A DNA stretch of 64,000 nt from Pocillopora verrucosa (Eukaryota; Cnidaria; Anthozoa; Scleractinia; Pocilloporidae). A program made the translations under genes and the position numbers. The DNA lies in NCBI RefSeq assembly GCF_036669915.1, contig NC_089315.1, forward strand, positions 28,607,631-28,671,630. The letters run 5' to 3'. Shown piece by piece: positions 25,091 through 37,063 of the stretch. Under the pieces are notes generated by a model. It worked only from the letters and a program-made list of their open reading frames with translations. It was not told the origin of the DNA and did no database searches. Numbering within the stretch: position 1 is the first letter of the stretch; the number at the start of each line of letters is the position of its first letter.

Positions 25091-28000
25091 TCACTTCTGG
25101 TTGGTCATGGCACTTCGCACTCCAGCAGCTGCGACACTGGTTGCTGCACTCTGAACATGTGGATTGGAGGCCATACCACTTGCAAACTCACCCTGTGCCT
25201 TCTCAAAACTGGCACCAGCCATACGATAGATCCTATGGACCTGAGAAATTTTTGTACCAAAATAAACAAAGTTACCACTACATGCAAGCATAATGTGCAT
25301 AACTGCCTCAACTACTAGAACAGCACTACATGCAGTAACCACATTTTTGTGGCCATTTCATTTTAATATATATCTCTTATTAGACATTTTGATGTGTAGA
25401 ATCACTGAGTATTTTCATGAGTTGTGCCATATTTTGACGAGCCCATAGAGTGAGTCAAAATACAAACTACAAGTAAAAATAATCAGCAATACTACACACC
25501 AAAACATCTAATAAGTTATTTATTATCCACAAGTCTTTCTGCTCATGTCTCATAAGGAAAAGCAAAGCAGATAGAGAAGCATAGGGTGTGCAGCTGCCTT
25601 GTTAAACAGGTTTTTTTTTGCAGTGCAAAATAACCAACTGTCCAAATAACTGTACATTATTGGCAGCATATTTTTAATCTATTCATACGTTATTTACACT
25701 CAACTTTGTGCAGTTGGATAATAATACCAGATATTTCTCAGAAGTGTTTACCAATAATTACTCCCTCACCCCTTTGTTACCATGTTATTAAAATAACAGA
25801 ACCAAAAAATAGTTTCCCATCAACATATTTAACCTCACTGACAAAAATTAAAGTGAAAGGTGTTTTTCTCCCTCTGAAGTTTTAGTGGTAGAGCAATTCT
25901 GCTTATATATGAAGCTAGATCAGTTATCTATCTTCTCTCAGCACCATCTTGTATCATTCGCATAGTATGATACATTTTACTGAAGGTGGTGGCCCATATG
26001 TTCATCAGTTGTTAATTTAATGGTTATAAAAGTGTACATGTTCCATTTCAATGTGTTTTTTCACAAAAGTTGAGAATCCAGTTTTGATGGAAATCAAAGT
26101 TATATAAAGGAGATTCCCATGAATTTTCATGGCACCAAAAAATAGTTACAGATGGGTTTCCATGGTCTCTGGCACTGAAGCAAAAATAATAGTTTGCCGC
26201 GGGATTTGAGATCCTAGGACTTGCTAAAAGGAGAATACTGATATAGCACTCAATTGAAAATCTTACTTTTCTGATGCTAGTGGTTACAGCTTTGAAAATA
26301 CCTCATACATGTATGTTGAAATGTGCTTACTGTTTTTACCTGCAGCAAAAAACACTTGGCAAGAACCCTGTGTGACACTGGGTTGCTTGAGAGAAAGTAA
26401 AAAATTCAATAAGATCTGTCAAAACTGTACCTTCATAAGGAGGAAAATATCTACAATAACACCAACTAACAACAATACTCCTGTTGTGAACATCATGGCT
26501 CCTACAGGTACACTGTGGTGAACTACTTGAGTTGCGTTGATAAAACCACTAAAACAGGAAAAATTGGAGTCACCTAGAGCCTGTATTATTATACTCCTGA
26601 GTTAATATCACAGATGCATCCAGCCAACTTGACTGAATATGCTCAGTCATTTAGAGATTTCAATGAGGTGGTAGCTGGCCAATTCTGCTGGCTTGTCTAC
26701 CATCTTTGGCCAGTTTCTTTTACCTCCCTTAGTCAAAAGTGCTGATGAAAAATGGGAGACATATGCACCGCAGCAATTTCCCAGTTTTGTTCCAAACTGA
26801 ATCCACAGATAATTTAACAGTTAGGATTTAAATGTGTGAATTGGTTCCTATGACCCTAGTGGAACTAACAAAACAACATGGCTTTCACATTAACTTGCCT
26901 GACTACTATTTCTAATTTGCAGTCTACTTTCAAACTTGTCAACAGCCGTGTCCACAAAGGAGTTCATTCCAGAAATAAAATAATTGAAAGAAATTTAGGA
27001 ATCTTGGACATGGTTTTCTTTGTTTTTCCTTTCTGCAAGCATGATTAGGGATACATCACTGAAAGTCTGCATATAGTCTTCTTGAAACAGAAAAGGTTTT
27101 GAATTGCTACAAAGTAAATGGGTTACAAGGACTAATATACACATACTCTACAAAATCAAGGTCACAGACCCTGAGTTTGCAGAAAGTGTCCCCTTTTACT
27201 GACTATACCAAACCCAATGAGTGTAACATTACAAATTACAGTAATGATAAAAATGTATCAAGAGTCCATGCAAAAAGGAAACTTACCAGGTTCCACCACC
27301 AGGAACACCAAGGGTGTAAAATATATTAATAGCTATGTGAAGAAAGTAAATGAGAAAGAATATTACATAGCTGAAGGAGCTGTCGTTCCTGAAAGAAGCA
27401 AGAAGAACAAAACACACAGTTAGCACTAAACTGCTAACAACCATGAAAACATAGCTTGCAACAGTAAGGAGAGCTAAAGACATCAAGGGCTGTGTCCATT
27501 GCTTTTGATCTGCTTTTGATCTGCTCTTAAGAATTACTGACGGTAAGTTGTTTCCCACAAAAATTCTCCCCGTGTTTTGAAGCTTGATTCCCAAAAATTG
27601 AAACTCAAGCTTCAAAACAACTCACATCTGCGCATTACTTTGTAATTTAAACCCTTCCCCCCACCAAGATCTGACAGTTATTTCTCCCCTCTAGATGCTA
27701 CAAATTTTCTTGTAAATTAGTTGCAATCATTTGGTATTGGATCAAGATAAATTCTACCTGATAAGTGTGAGTACTCTCATTCCTTGTTTGCTGGATAATG
27801 TATGGATATCATTGGAAGAAGTTACATCACCTCTGGGAGTTAACACTCCAAACATTGGATCTCCAAATTCAGACAATCACTTTGCTAACTTAAATTATAC
27901 TTAAATGTTATTAATCTCCCCATTAGAGCTGTACTCACTTCAGAGCATTATAGCATGGCCGGTACCAACCAAGAAATGAAAGAGGAATATTTGCCACTAA

Positions 28001-31000
28001 GTAGAGTATTGATATTCCAAATGTTTGGCCCTCGTGTATTGGCTCAGCATCTTTCACAAGCATGGCAAATGCAGAAAGGAAGTTGAAAAACATCGTAAAA
28101 CTGTATACTGAAAGAAAAGCAGGACAAAAGACATCAACATCACAAATACACACCATCACAACAGAATAAAAAACCATTGGCTAAAACCAATATTCGGTAA
28201 CTAACTCACACCTGCTAACTTTGAACTTACATGTGTGAATGAGCTCATAATCTTGTCAGAAGAGGTCCTTTGTACTTCCATTATACTGTGTTTTACAACA
28301 AAATCTGATAGTCTGGGGTTCAAATTCTTAACAGGGATTTACTTAAAATTTTTCAACATTCTACCAATGTCACAACTGTATGTATCACTTCTTATTCTAT
28401 TTGATGAACAAGCTCAAAATTTCAAAAATTTACAATCTTTCTTATTACTATTATTGATCCATAATAAGACAATTTGGTTAATTAGCCATAAACATTGAAC
28501 ATTGAAGATAAGCACTTACCTTGCCACCTGATGTAGACCATTCTACAAGTCTTCTGGTAGTCAATGGGAATATCAATGCTGATATCCTGAAAGAAACATG
28601 GCCTACAAGGACATTTTTTGGGGAGAGGAGGGAAATTGTTTTCCCTATAACCTGTAAAACAAATAAAAAAGACAACAATGGTATGCATGGTATGCATTTT
28701 AATATCTTTATCCTGATTGGTAAATCAGGGCGTGAAATTGCGCCTAATACAGGTGCCAATGCAACTAAATCTTTAACTTTGGCAACCAAATCCTGAAAAT
28801 TAGTCATCAAATTGGTGACTAGAATGTTTCATCATAACTTTACCAAGAGATAAAGTGAACCAAAAAGATAAATCCACAGAAAACTTCCTCGTTAAGTTTG
28901 TTTCCAAAATGCAGCACATGCATTTCGATCAATAACTAGACACCATCTTGGATTCAAGTGAGCTTGAACGTTGTACATGTATATCATTCCATCCTAGTGT
29001 CCACTTTGTAGCAAGTTAAAGATCTTTTCCCTAACTTAATTTTGGAGGGTCTATCTAGAACACTGACAAAAGGTTTTGTTTGTCTTTGAAAATCGTGACC
29101 AACTTTTTCTGAATTGGCTACCACTTTGAAGAATTAAGGAGCCAAGTGGCTATCAGAAAAATAATTAATTTTACACCCTGTAAACAAAGAAGGCATTAAC
29201 GTTATAGAGTACAATACTACATTTCTATATGGCACTCCAAATTTAAGCCTTTGAAAAAAAATAAAACATGTTACTTTCTTCACTACAACTAAAAATGGTT
29301 TGGTGTAGTTTGTCTTCTCTAAATACTTTATAAAACAACCCATTCAAAAAATGCACAGCAACATTCTCCAAAAGTTAATTAACCCTTTCAATCCCAAATC
29401 TGATTGCAAATTCTTCCCTCTTACTTCTACACATTTTCTTTTAAGCAAGTCACAAGAGTTTGGTGTTAGGTCAAAAGTACAACCTCTACCTGAAAAGTTT
29501 AAGTATTCTTTTTACTGGATAATAAATGGATATTATGGGAGAAGTTACATGTTAATCACCTCTAGAAGTAAAAGGGTTTAAGGTGTTTTGAGTAGTGTGC
29601 ACAACAGAGTAAGAAGGTACACTGTACATGTACCCTTCAAGATTATTTAATTGAAATATTTTAAAAGCCTCTACCTCCAAATTGCATTCGTTGTAACTCT
29701 TGTTCTTTCCTTTGAAGTTCTGCTGCTTTACGTTCTAAATCCTATAAAAAATTGGACTGGCATTTAATTTGTGGCCTGACCATAAGAATACATTTATTAT
29801 GAAATCTCAGTATTTCAACTTTCAAACTACATTTCTACGTCAATGAACAGAGCAGTTCCAGAAAAAGCTGTGCCATTTGCAGAAAAAACTAAGACAATAT
29901 TTTCATTTAGCTGCAAGTGGAAAAAAATATGATCATACAAATGGAAACAATATAGCTGGAAATTGTTTTGGGAGGTATACACAATATCTAAAAGCTAAAA
30001 ACTCAAATGCTTGTTCACATTTATCAACCTTCAACTTTAGACCCTAAACACTCAGTACCAAAAACTTTTCCAACTTGCTATATAAACACCAAACACAAAC
30101 TACCAATTTGGAAATTGAAAATTTAGTAGCTAGAATGAGCACCATAACAGCCATAACTTGGAGAGCACTGTCTAGCAACACACTATACAGGCACACATAC
30201 AACACTGATGAGGACACCATACCTCCTGCCTTTTCCGTAAATTTTCTGCTTCTTCTTCAATCTGTGTGAGATACATGTAGAAAATAGTGGGGTCAAAAAT
30301 AAAAATTGATTCATCATCTTTCACTAACTTCACTTACATATACTTCATTGCATTTCAAGGTAAACATTGTGTACCAAATGTTTATTGCTCACTCTGCCCT
30401 TCAATCACCACCAGAGCATGTTTTTGAGTGGGACTTGAGACAGTTACAACATCCCAAACTACAACTGGTTCACAAGCTATTCTGATTTCTACTTTTAAAG
30501 TAAAATATATGCACATGTTACACATACCACATAAGGTGGAGGTTCTTCTCTAGTCGGAAGCACAGCTGGCTGAGAGGAAGAAGGGGGTGGTGCTGTGGGT
30601 GGTGGTGGAGGAGGGGGTTGGACAGCTGGTGTTGTCTTTGGCTGGAAAAAAATCAGTGAACGGCACAATTAGAAAGAAAAAACCTTCGACCCACAGAGAC
30701 AAAAAAATAATATTATAGCAACATACAAGAGCTAGTTAGAGTATGTCTTGTCTAAGGCTAGAAAAAAAATCAGCGAACAGCACAATTAGAGAGAAAGAAA
30801 ACCTTTCAACCACAAAGACAGAAAAGACAAATATTATAGCAGCATACAAGAGCTGGCTCAAGTAGGATTGCTTTCTGCCTTATCTGCCTTAGTGTACAAG
30901 AAAAGGAGTTTTGAATGTTGAACCAAAAATTATTAACTTCATTAAAAATGCTATATCTGTTTGCTTGGTTTTAACTCTATCTTTTTTCCTGACAATCTAT

Positions 31001-32695
31001 TTGCTATAGGAGGCCAAATTTATCACATGTTTAGAGTTTTTGAACTGATGGAACTATTTTTCCCAGGTTCAAGTTTTCAAACTTAATCTGTTAAGTCTTC
31101 GCAAATTTGTGGCTACATATACATGTACATGCCATGTTGAAACATGTTCTTTATCTATATCATTTCTGCAAAATAGGTCATTATTTCAGTTTGTAAATAT
31201 TGCTAGGAATGTTAGGTTTCAATATCATTCAGGAATCTTAATTTCAGTTTAAAATAATGTATTGTGATTCAATATTAACAAAAAAAACAAAGTCAAATAT
31301 AAAACCAAATAACAAATCAATTGCATATCCACATAAGCGCGAGTCTCATAAAGAGTGTGGAATAATCAAAGACAACTATTTCAATCAAGCTACACATATT
31401 AGCATAATGCTTTATTTACAGCCCATGATATAACCTCCTAATGTGTGATCTATTGTAGCTATAATTCAACTAGTATTTCTGATCATGAACAGGGCTGTAT
31501 CTGGTTTCATCTATGTCTTGAATAATAGCTAATAGAAGAACAGAAATAAAGAAAATAGAGCCCATAAATGATAAATTGAGCGCAATATCATTACTTAAGA
31601 ATTTTCTGTTACAACTTTGCTACATCCTTGCAAATAATACATTTGTTCCTTGTTCAGCTGGATTTAAAGCAACCTACTGCTTTGTCCTTTAACTATTGGG
31701 GATTTTTATTCAAAAGCTGGTATCACTTGCGTTTGAATATGATAAATCCCTGTGTGAGACGACCAACAACTGTTTATTTCAGAAGCCTTCACTGAGTTCA
31801 TAACTATATGCTCTAATGCACAGAAGATACAAAATCAACACGTTGAGTTTAAGATCTTATTTCTTTCTCAACGCAATTTTTTTAAAATTGTTTAACAATA
31901 AGGAGAACAAAGAGAACCCAACGATGCAAGCTCTAAAAAATTAAGTGACGGGTTTCTATAAGCAAGGATACTTGATCTTATATCAGCTACTTTGAAGAAA
32001 GAAATTAATGGTAAACAGGTCTCTATCGAAGAGGTTTTCGCAAACAAGAGGTTTTCGTAAGCTGAAACCCTGAGTAGATTCGAACATCAGATATTTTTTC
32101 TCAACGTCCTGCGCTGATAAAGGTAAGAGCTGGGGTTCGTGATGTGTATTCTGCGGCCAAGTACATCACGACAAAAATAAAGTACAATCATGTCTATCCA
32201 AGTCTACATAAAAACAAATCAGTCTTAGTGTGACTTCAATTAGTCAACGCTCTTTCTCAGAAAACGAAGGGAGTTCATAGAACTATCACCCTTAGTATTC
32301 TTAAGTGTTATTTCTATAACTCAAGGCCCTTATGGAAAAAAAATACCACTTTTCTAAGTTACGAAAGCGCTCTTAACAAAAATGAAACACTTAGAGGAAA
32401 TGAACAACCTTTGCTCCTGTTGGTTGAGCTGTGTTCGCGTCCGCAAATGGATTGAAATCTTCCAGTCCTTTGGAGGCATTGTTCGTAACTGAAGCAACCG
32501 ATGGATCCTGTAAATGTAAAGAATTCCCGACACGTTAAAAGAACCAACATAAAAATCTCCGAGATCACTACCGTCGTCTGAATGTGTGTTTGTCTTGCAT
32601 TATGAAGCAAAAACAATCTTATTCACAGAAGGAATACTTACAGCGAATGGATTTTCTGAGTCCCCAGCGAAGGGATTTTCCTCAAAACCGGCCAT
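25091..32695 (-). CDS. SCAMP: Secretory carrier-associated membrane protein
   Basis: SCAMPs are four-span membrane proteins of recycling endosomes, trans-Golgi and secretory vesicles. Ten exons on the minus strand: 32642-32695 (ATG), 32409-32507, 30528-30641, 30223-30261, 29675-29741, 28520-28651, 27939-28107, 27287-27388, 26431-26548 and 25091-25240 (TGA). They total 1044 bp, 347 residues; human SCAMP1 has 338. The N terminus has three NPF motifs (ENPFAGD, ENPFADP, FNPFADA) that bind EH-domain proteins, then a proline run and PPPYV. A coiled coil (DLERKAAELQRKEQELQRM) comes before the conserved NFPPLPKKCPCRPCF...QDI segment. Four hydrophobic spans follow with GWYRPCYNA between spans 2 and 3 as in the family, and the tail is RMAGASFEKAQGEF. 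NPF repeats place it with SCAMP1/2/3 rather than the short SCAMP4/5. All introns are GT-AG. Confidence 0.96.
27640..27850 (+). mobile_element. MITE family M2
   Basis: It carries 'tagatgctacaaattttctt', 'gatcaagataaattctacct', 'gtttgctggataatgtatgg' and the end 'cctctgggagttaacactcc'. It lies in the SCAMP intron between exons 27287-27388 and 27939-28107. Confidence 0.7.
29380..29582 (+). mobile_element. MITE family M2
   Basis: A full-length copy from 'ttaaccctttcaatcccaaa' to 'tctagaagtaaaagggtttaa', giving clear terminal inverted repeats. It lies in the SCAMP intron 28652-29674. Confidence 0.8.
30636..30862 (-). repeat. 116-bp tandem duplication including a splice acceptor
   Basis: The sequence covering the SCAMP exon 3 acceptor and adjacent intron is repeated once, 116 bases further upstream in transcript terms, at about 90% identity. 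Minus-strand words 'ttttttccagcc' (used) and 'tttttttctagcc' (copy, near 30756) correspond. The copy keeps an AG acceptor but little exon. Confidence 0.8.
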
Positions 32696-33600
32696 AGTCA
32701 AGCTTCCCCTTATGTTCAGGGAGCAGAAACAGCGATTTTAACCCTTGAATCCGACAATACAGATCACAGTATATCCACAGAAGTAAGAGGTACTAGCAAA
32801 TTTGCTTGCGCATGTGTACGTGGAAAACTGTCATGTGATTTGAAAAGGTGACGTAATCTGACAAATTGTTGCTAAAAATGGAACGCACGCAAAAGCTATT
32901 AGGATGGGCCATATGGGCTGTAGAAGTAGTAAAAGCTTCGCCAATTGAATAACTATCACAAAAATTTCGAAAAAATCTCTCTGTCAGGAATTTTCAACCC
33001 CCCAATTGTGTCTAGTGTAGGAGATTTCTGCTATAATATTTGTGTACCTACTTATTTGGAAACTGACATAAAAGTTGGCACACTGTAGCTTTTCTGCTCG
33101 TATTTTTAGATTATTTTTTGTGTGATATTTATTGTCCATCTCCTTTATCTCTGCAAGGTGAGATTTTCTTCCGCCGTCACGCTTCCTGTCATGCGGCCAG
33201 CAGCGAGATCGTCAAGCGACTTGAACGTGATTCATTATCACAAGGTCGATCTTATGATCAGACAAAGCCAACGAACAACAGCAAAAATCAATCTTTTAGA
33301 CGTCCTCTTGCAGCTGTGTAAACAGTTTGGTCAAATAAAATTATTCGCTTCTCACGTCAATAAGATCCTCTCCTGCTTTTTAACGAATTAATAAATTGGT
33401 CTACCTAAGAATCATTACATAAATATTATGGACGCTACATGGTATTTTATGCGACATACTGAGCGTTCATTTGAACTAGCGCTGGCCTAAGGATTGCAGA
33501 AGCACAGTAAAAATTTTTGCAGGATGAATGGAATTGGAGGTGGAAAGGGTAAAAGGGAAATTTTTTTTTTGTTACTCCAAATTTTTTCCGTAAAGAGCCC
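32696..33600. other. SCAMP upstream region
   Basis: This holds the SCAMP 5' UTR and promoter. Immediately upstream of the ATG are 'gaagcttccccttatgttca' and AT-rich DNA. Two overlapping frames at 33118-33391 look like a possible exon: 'tctctgcaag' precedes, a stretch ending SHVNKILSCFLTN follows, and AATAAA lies near its end. I do not recognise the product and see no partner exons. Nothing else is evident. Confidence 0.35.
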
Positions 33601-33639
33601 TCTTCCTCAATACTTTCCTTCACTAAAATCTTAGTCTGT

Positions 33640-34550
33640 TGTTCGCAAGGACTCTCCGCTTTAAGTAGAAAACAAATCAAAACACATGACTTAAAAATGA
33701 CTTTCCTATTTCGATCACTAAAATGGTTTTGCAGCCTTTTGATTTTTCTCCTTATAAATATAATAGTTATTATGACGGGAAGAGCCACAGTCTTTCCTTT
33801 TTTTTTCTTTTTGTTATTTCTTGTGCTGAAAAAATGCGCGCACGCGCTTCGACTTACTGAGCGCGCACTCAGAAAACGGTCCGATTGTTACGTCACTTAC
33901 AACAAGCAGAAGAAAATTTCGCTTTTGTTCCGATCAGTATAGCTTGCAAGTTAGAATTACCCGAAATGGCTTCGGTTGTTAGCGAAAGTTTTATTGTAAG
34001 AGCAAGTTATTCATCCAATGAGAAGGAAAGACCGATCAACAAATTGCAAAGACAATTTTATGAACTTGAAAAACAATGTGACAAATATTTTGATGACTTA
34101 GGCGATGTTGAAGATATGTGCAAGAAGGCCAAGAAGAATATGAAAAGATTCCAGTTGGAAGCCAAAGCGGAGAAGGAGATCGTGAAAAGAGATGCAAAAA
34201 TACATGTCAGGCTGTTCTAAGCTCTGACAAACATGAACGAAAAGATGAATAAAGCGGAAGGAGAAGATTTGAAACCACCAAAGGCGAAAATGCCTGAAGC
34301 GGCGAGAAGGGCCTTACAATCTACAAGAAGAGGTCAAGTTTGTCAGTTTGTTAAGATTGGGTGCACTTTTTTCTTTGACGCTGTTGTGGCGTATGGACTG
34401 TGTGAGGTAACGCAGCCATACTTCTGAAACTAGAACAGCCTGCAAGAGAACTTATTTCAATTCAGTTACCATCTCATTCAAAAGCATGGAAACCTTATAC
34501 GGAACTTGAAATTAACTGCAGTAATGGATATTTTTTGGTAAGTTAACTCC
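33640..34550 (+). pseudogene. coiled-coil unit, copy 1 (broken)
   Basis: The coding part starts at ATG 33966 (MASVVSESF) and encodes a Lys/Glu-rich coiled coil with KLQRQFYELEKQCDKYFDDL and KNMKRFQLEAKAEKE. Compared with copy 2 it has a TCT-to-TAA stop at 34218-34220 and a later one-base shift near 34315 that breaks the LQEEVKF segment, so it looks dead. The leader upstream is conserved among copies: a homopurine/GCGC-rich patch (cgcgcacgcgcttcgactta) and a CRE-like 'gttacgtcac' about 75 bases before the ATG. The family is not recognised. Confidence 0.6.
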
Positions 34551-37063
34551 AATTTTTAGCTTATGTGTCTCCACAGATTTTTGTTATTTATTTGCTTTTT
34601 AGTTGTTTTATTCATCGTTTGTATGTTTGTGTTGGTTTGCGAACGATTTAAAAAATTGTTTGTATATCATATGATGTGTATCTATTACACAGTACACGGG
34701 TATTGAATTGTGGTTTGTTGACTCTGAAACTGAAGTGGATGGGGTTGTCTTGGTAAGGTACTTGGAAAGGAGACTTTCCGATCAAAAGTATCTTCATGTC
34801 AGAACAACTCCTATTTGAAAAGTTTTAACCACACGGAACAGTGGGAAGAGTTAAAAAGAAATAAAGAGAGTTAAAGAAACTAGTCAAAATTCCTTGCAAA
34901 ATGATGTCTTTTTTTAGTGATGCATTGATTAGCTTCGACTTCATGTGTCTGACTCAGTTTTCCTGGTTCACTCTCGTGAACGCGTTAAACTTGCGCTGTT
35001 CAAAACATTCAGGTTTTTTTTACCCTACGGAAAAACGACCATGTTGTTTGCAAGCGCCCTCCACGTGACCTTTGACCCCTAAAAGTGACTTGCATCTAAT
35101 ATCTTTTTACAATACCACTGCTGAGTCAAATAAGGTCACGAGAATAAAGGAATGATCATCAACTGAAGAAGCTGTTGATTGTAATACAAATTCTCCCTGT
35201 CAACACCTTGAGTAATGTATAGAGAACAGTATGGAGAATATACATACTAATGTTAGGGTTTAAAGGGTGACTTATAGAGAAAGAGCCCAAGAGCAAATTC
35301 TCTCGTGGAAACGTGTTTTTCGAATGTTCACTACCAGTCCTCAGTTTTAGAAACAGCGTCAAAGCTGAGATGCCCAACATATCTCTAGTTCGGCATCCTT
35401 CTTTATCGATTTATTCAAAAACGCATTTCGCATGAATCATTGCTTCCGATAAATTTTTAACAATGGTGTATTTAAGAGAAAGGAAAACAAGTTTAAACCA
35501 TTTGCGTGTATTTCTCACTTCCGTTGCGAAGAAACTGTTTCTTTGTTTGTTGACTCATTTCCCATTATTTTATGTCAGTTTTAGAACAGAGCATTTGAGT
35601 TAGCTACCACCTAACGCACAGGGGTCACAATGCTATCAGCACAGAAAAATTTCACAATAGAGTGCAAAGGTTTTTAGGGGTTATGTTAGCGGAGGCTGAC
35701 ATTTTATCATTTGTGGTTTCGTTTAGTTCTGGAAATCATACGATTTTCAAACAAAATTGTGCTGAAGCCATCAAATATTCATATCTTTTGCAATACCCAC
35801 TAAAACAGAAACCTGATGTTTGGGGAAAAAGGTTTGATTCGAGATATGTCCAATGTTATTTTTATCAGCCTCTGAATAAAGAAAAAATTATATACATGCA
35901 ATATTTTTATAGACATTTTTAAGTTTTTTACGTACAGGCAAAGCTGAAAGGCTAATTTAATTTATACACCCACTCATAATTTGCTTCCATTGATTTTTAA
36001 TCTACGGCGTTGATTAGGTGTCTCTGATTCCACTGTAGATAGAATCCCGCTCAGATTCTTAGATCAGCACGACATCAGATGATGGCAGGTGAATTCAATT
36101 TTTTCGTAATTGGTCAGAAACGCCTTCAGTTTAAATAAACGGTTTTATTCGACAAATTTCCTTTTACGTACTGAAGGAAAGCCCACCACTCACTGCACTG
36201 ACGAAAACAAATAAATGAAAAACTTTCTTATTAATGAAACGAGAGACGGTAATTCATATGTTGCAAAATTATATAGTAGGTCGATGAGACCGATGGAAAA
36301 AATTACTTCATAACACCGAAGACGTACGCTGTACAAAGTCTTTGTCTGTTTTCAAATGCCAATGAGATTCAAACAAGGTTTTTTCCTCTAAAAAAATTCA
36401 TTATTTTATTGTTTATCAGGAAGTCATGCAATCGATATTTGACAACTCTGAAAAGCAATTCCTAAAAAATATCTGCGTATTCATTTCATTCAGAATTCAA
36501 CGCAGAATTAGCAAAGGTTAGATTGATCCTTAACCTCATTATGAGATTTTTCATGCCCTAAATAATAATAATAATCATAATAACAATTAGAAAACTAAGC
36601 TATGGAGACAATGGAAAGATAAGACACCTGCCTACGCAGGGCGGCTAGATCAAAATTTTCATCGAGACAATAACGTCATTATTGCTTATCGGCTCCTCAA
36701 AATTCGTTCCCTCCAACAGTGTCAAGAAAATTAGAAATTTCTGATCTTTCAATTCCTGATTGTTTAAGACCTTTTTGCTTTTAGTTACTTTACATTCACC
36801 TCCGACGCGTTTGAGAAAAACTCTCAGCTGGTAAAGTCATCAGTTATTACAAATCACACGCGAGATGTGTGGAGTTCCCCGATGGGTACCACAAGGCCTA
36901 ATTTAGCCACTAACTAAGTGGCTTGAATATTTGAGTAGTTTATTTAATTAGATCGCTCCACGTACAATTCTGCCAGAGCGGGAGACTTCATCCTTGCTGC
37001 AAAGCAAAGAGTTTGCACTTTCCAGCTCTTAGCTTTGCGTGCCTTGATTTTGAAACTGCAATC
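34551..37063. other. intergenic region before DUF885 gene A
   Basis: This is AT-rich DNA with an M1 MITE at 35068-35269. A frame at 35662-35922 (86 codons) has no recognisable homology or splice partner. The 150 bases before 37064 should hold the gene A promoter; no strong core element is visible. No other gene was seen. Confidence 0.45.
35068..35269 (+). mobile_element. MITE family M1
   Basis: It runs from 'gacctttgacccctaaaagt' to 'gttagggtttaaagggtga' with the family core 'ggtcacgagaataaagg' and 'gagaatatacatactaatgt'. Confidence 0.8.
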
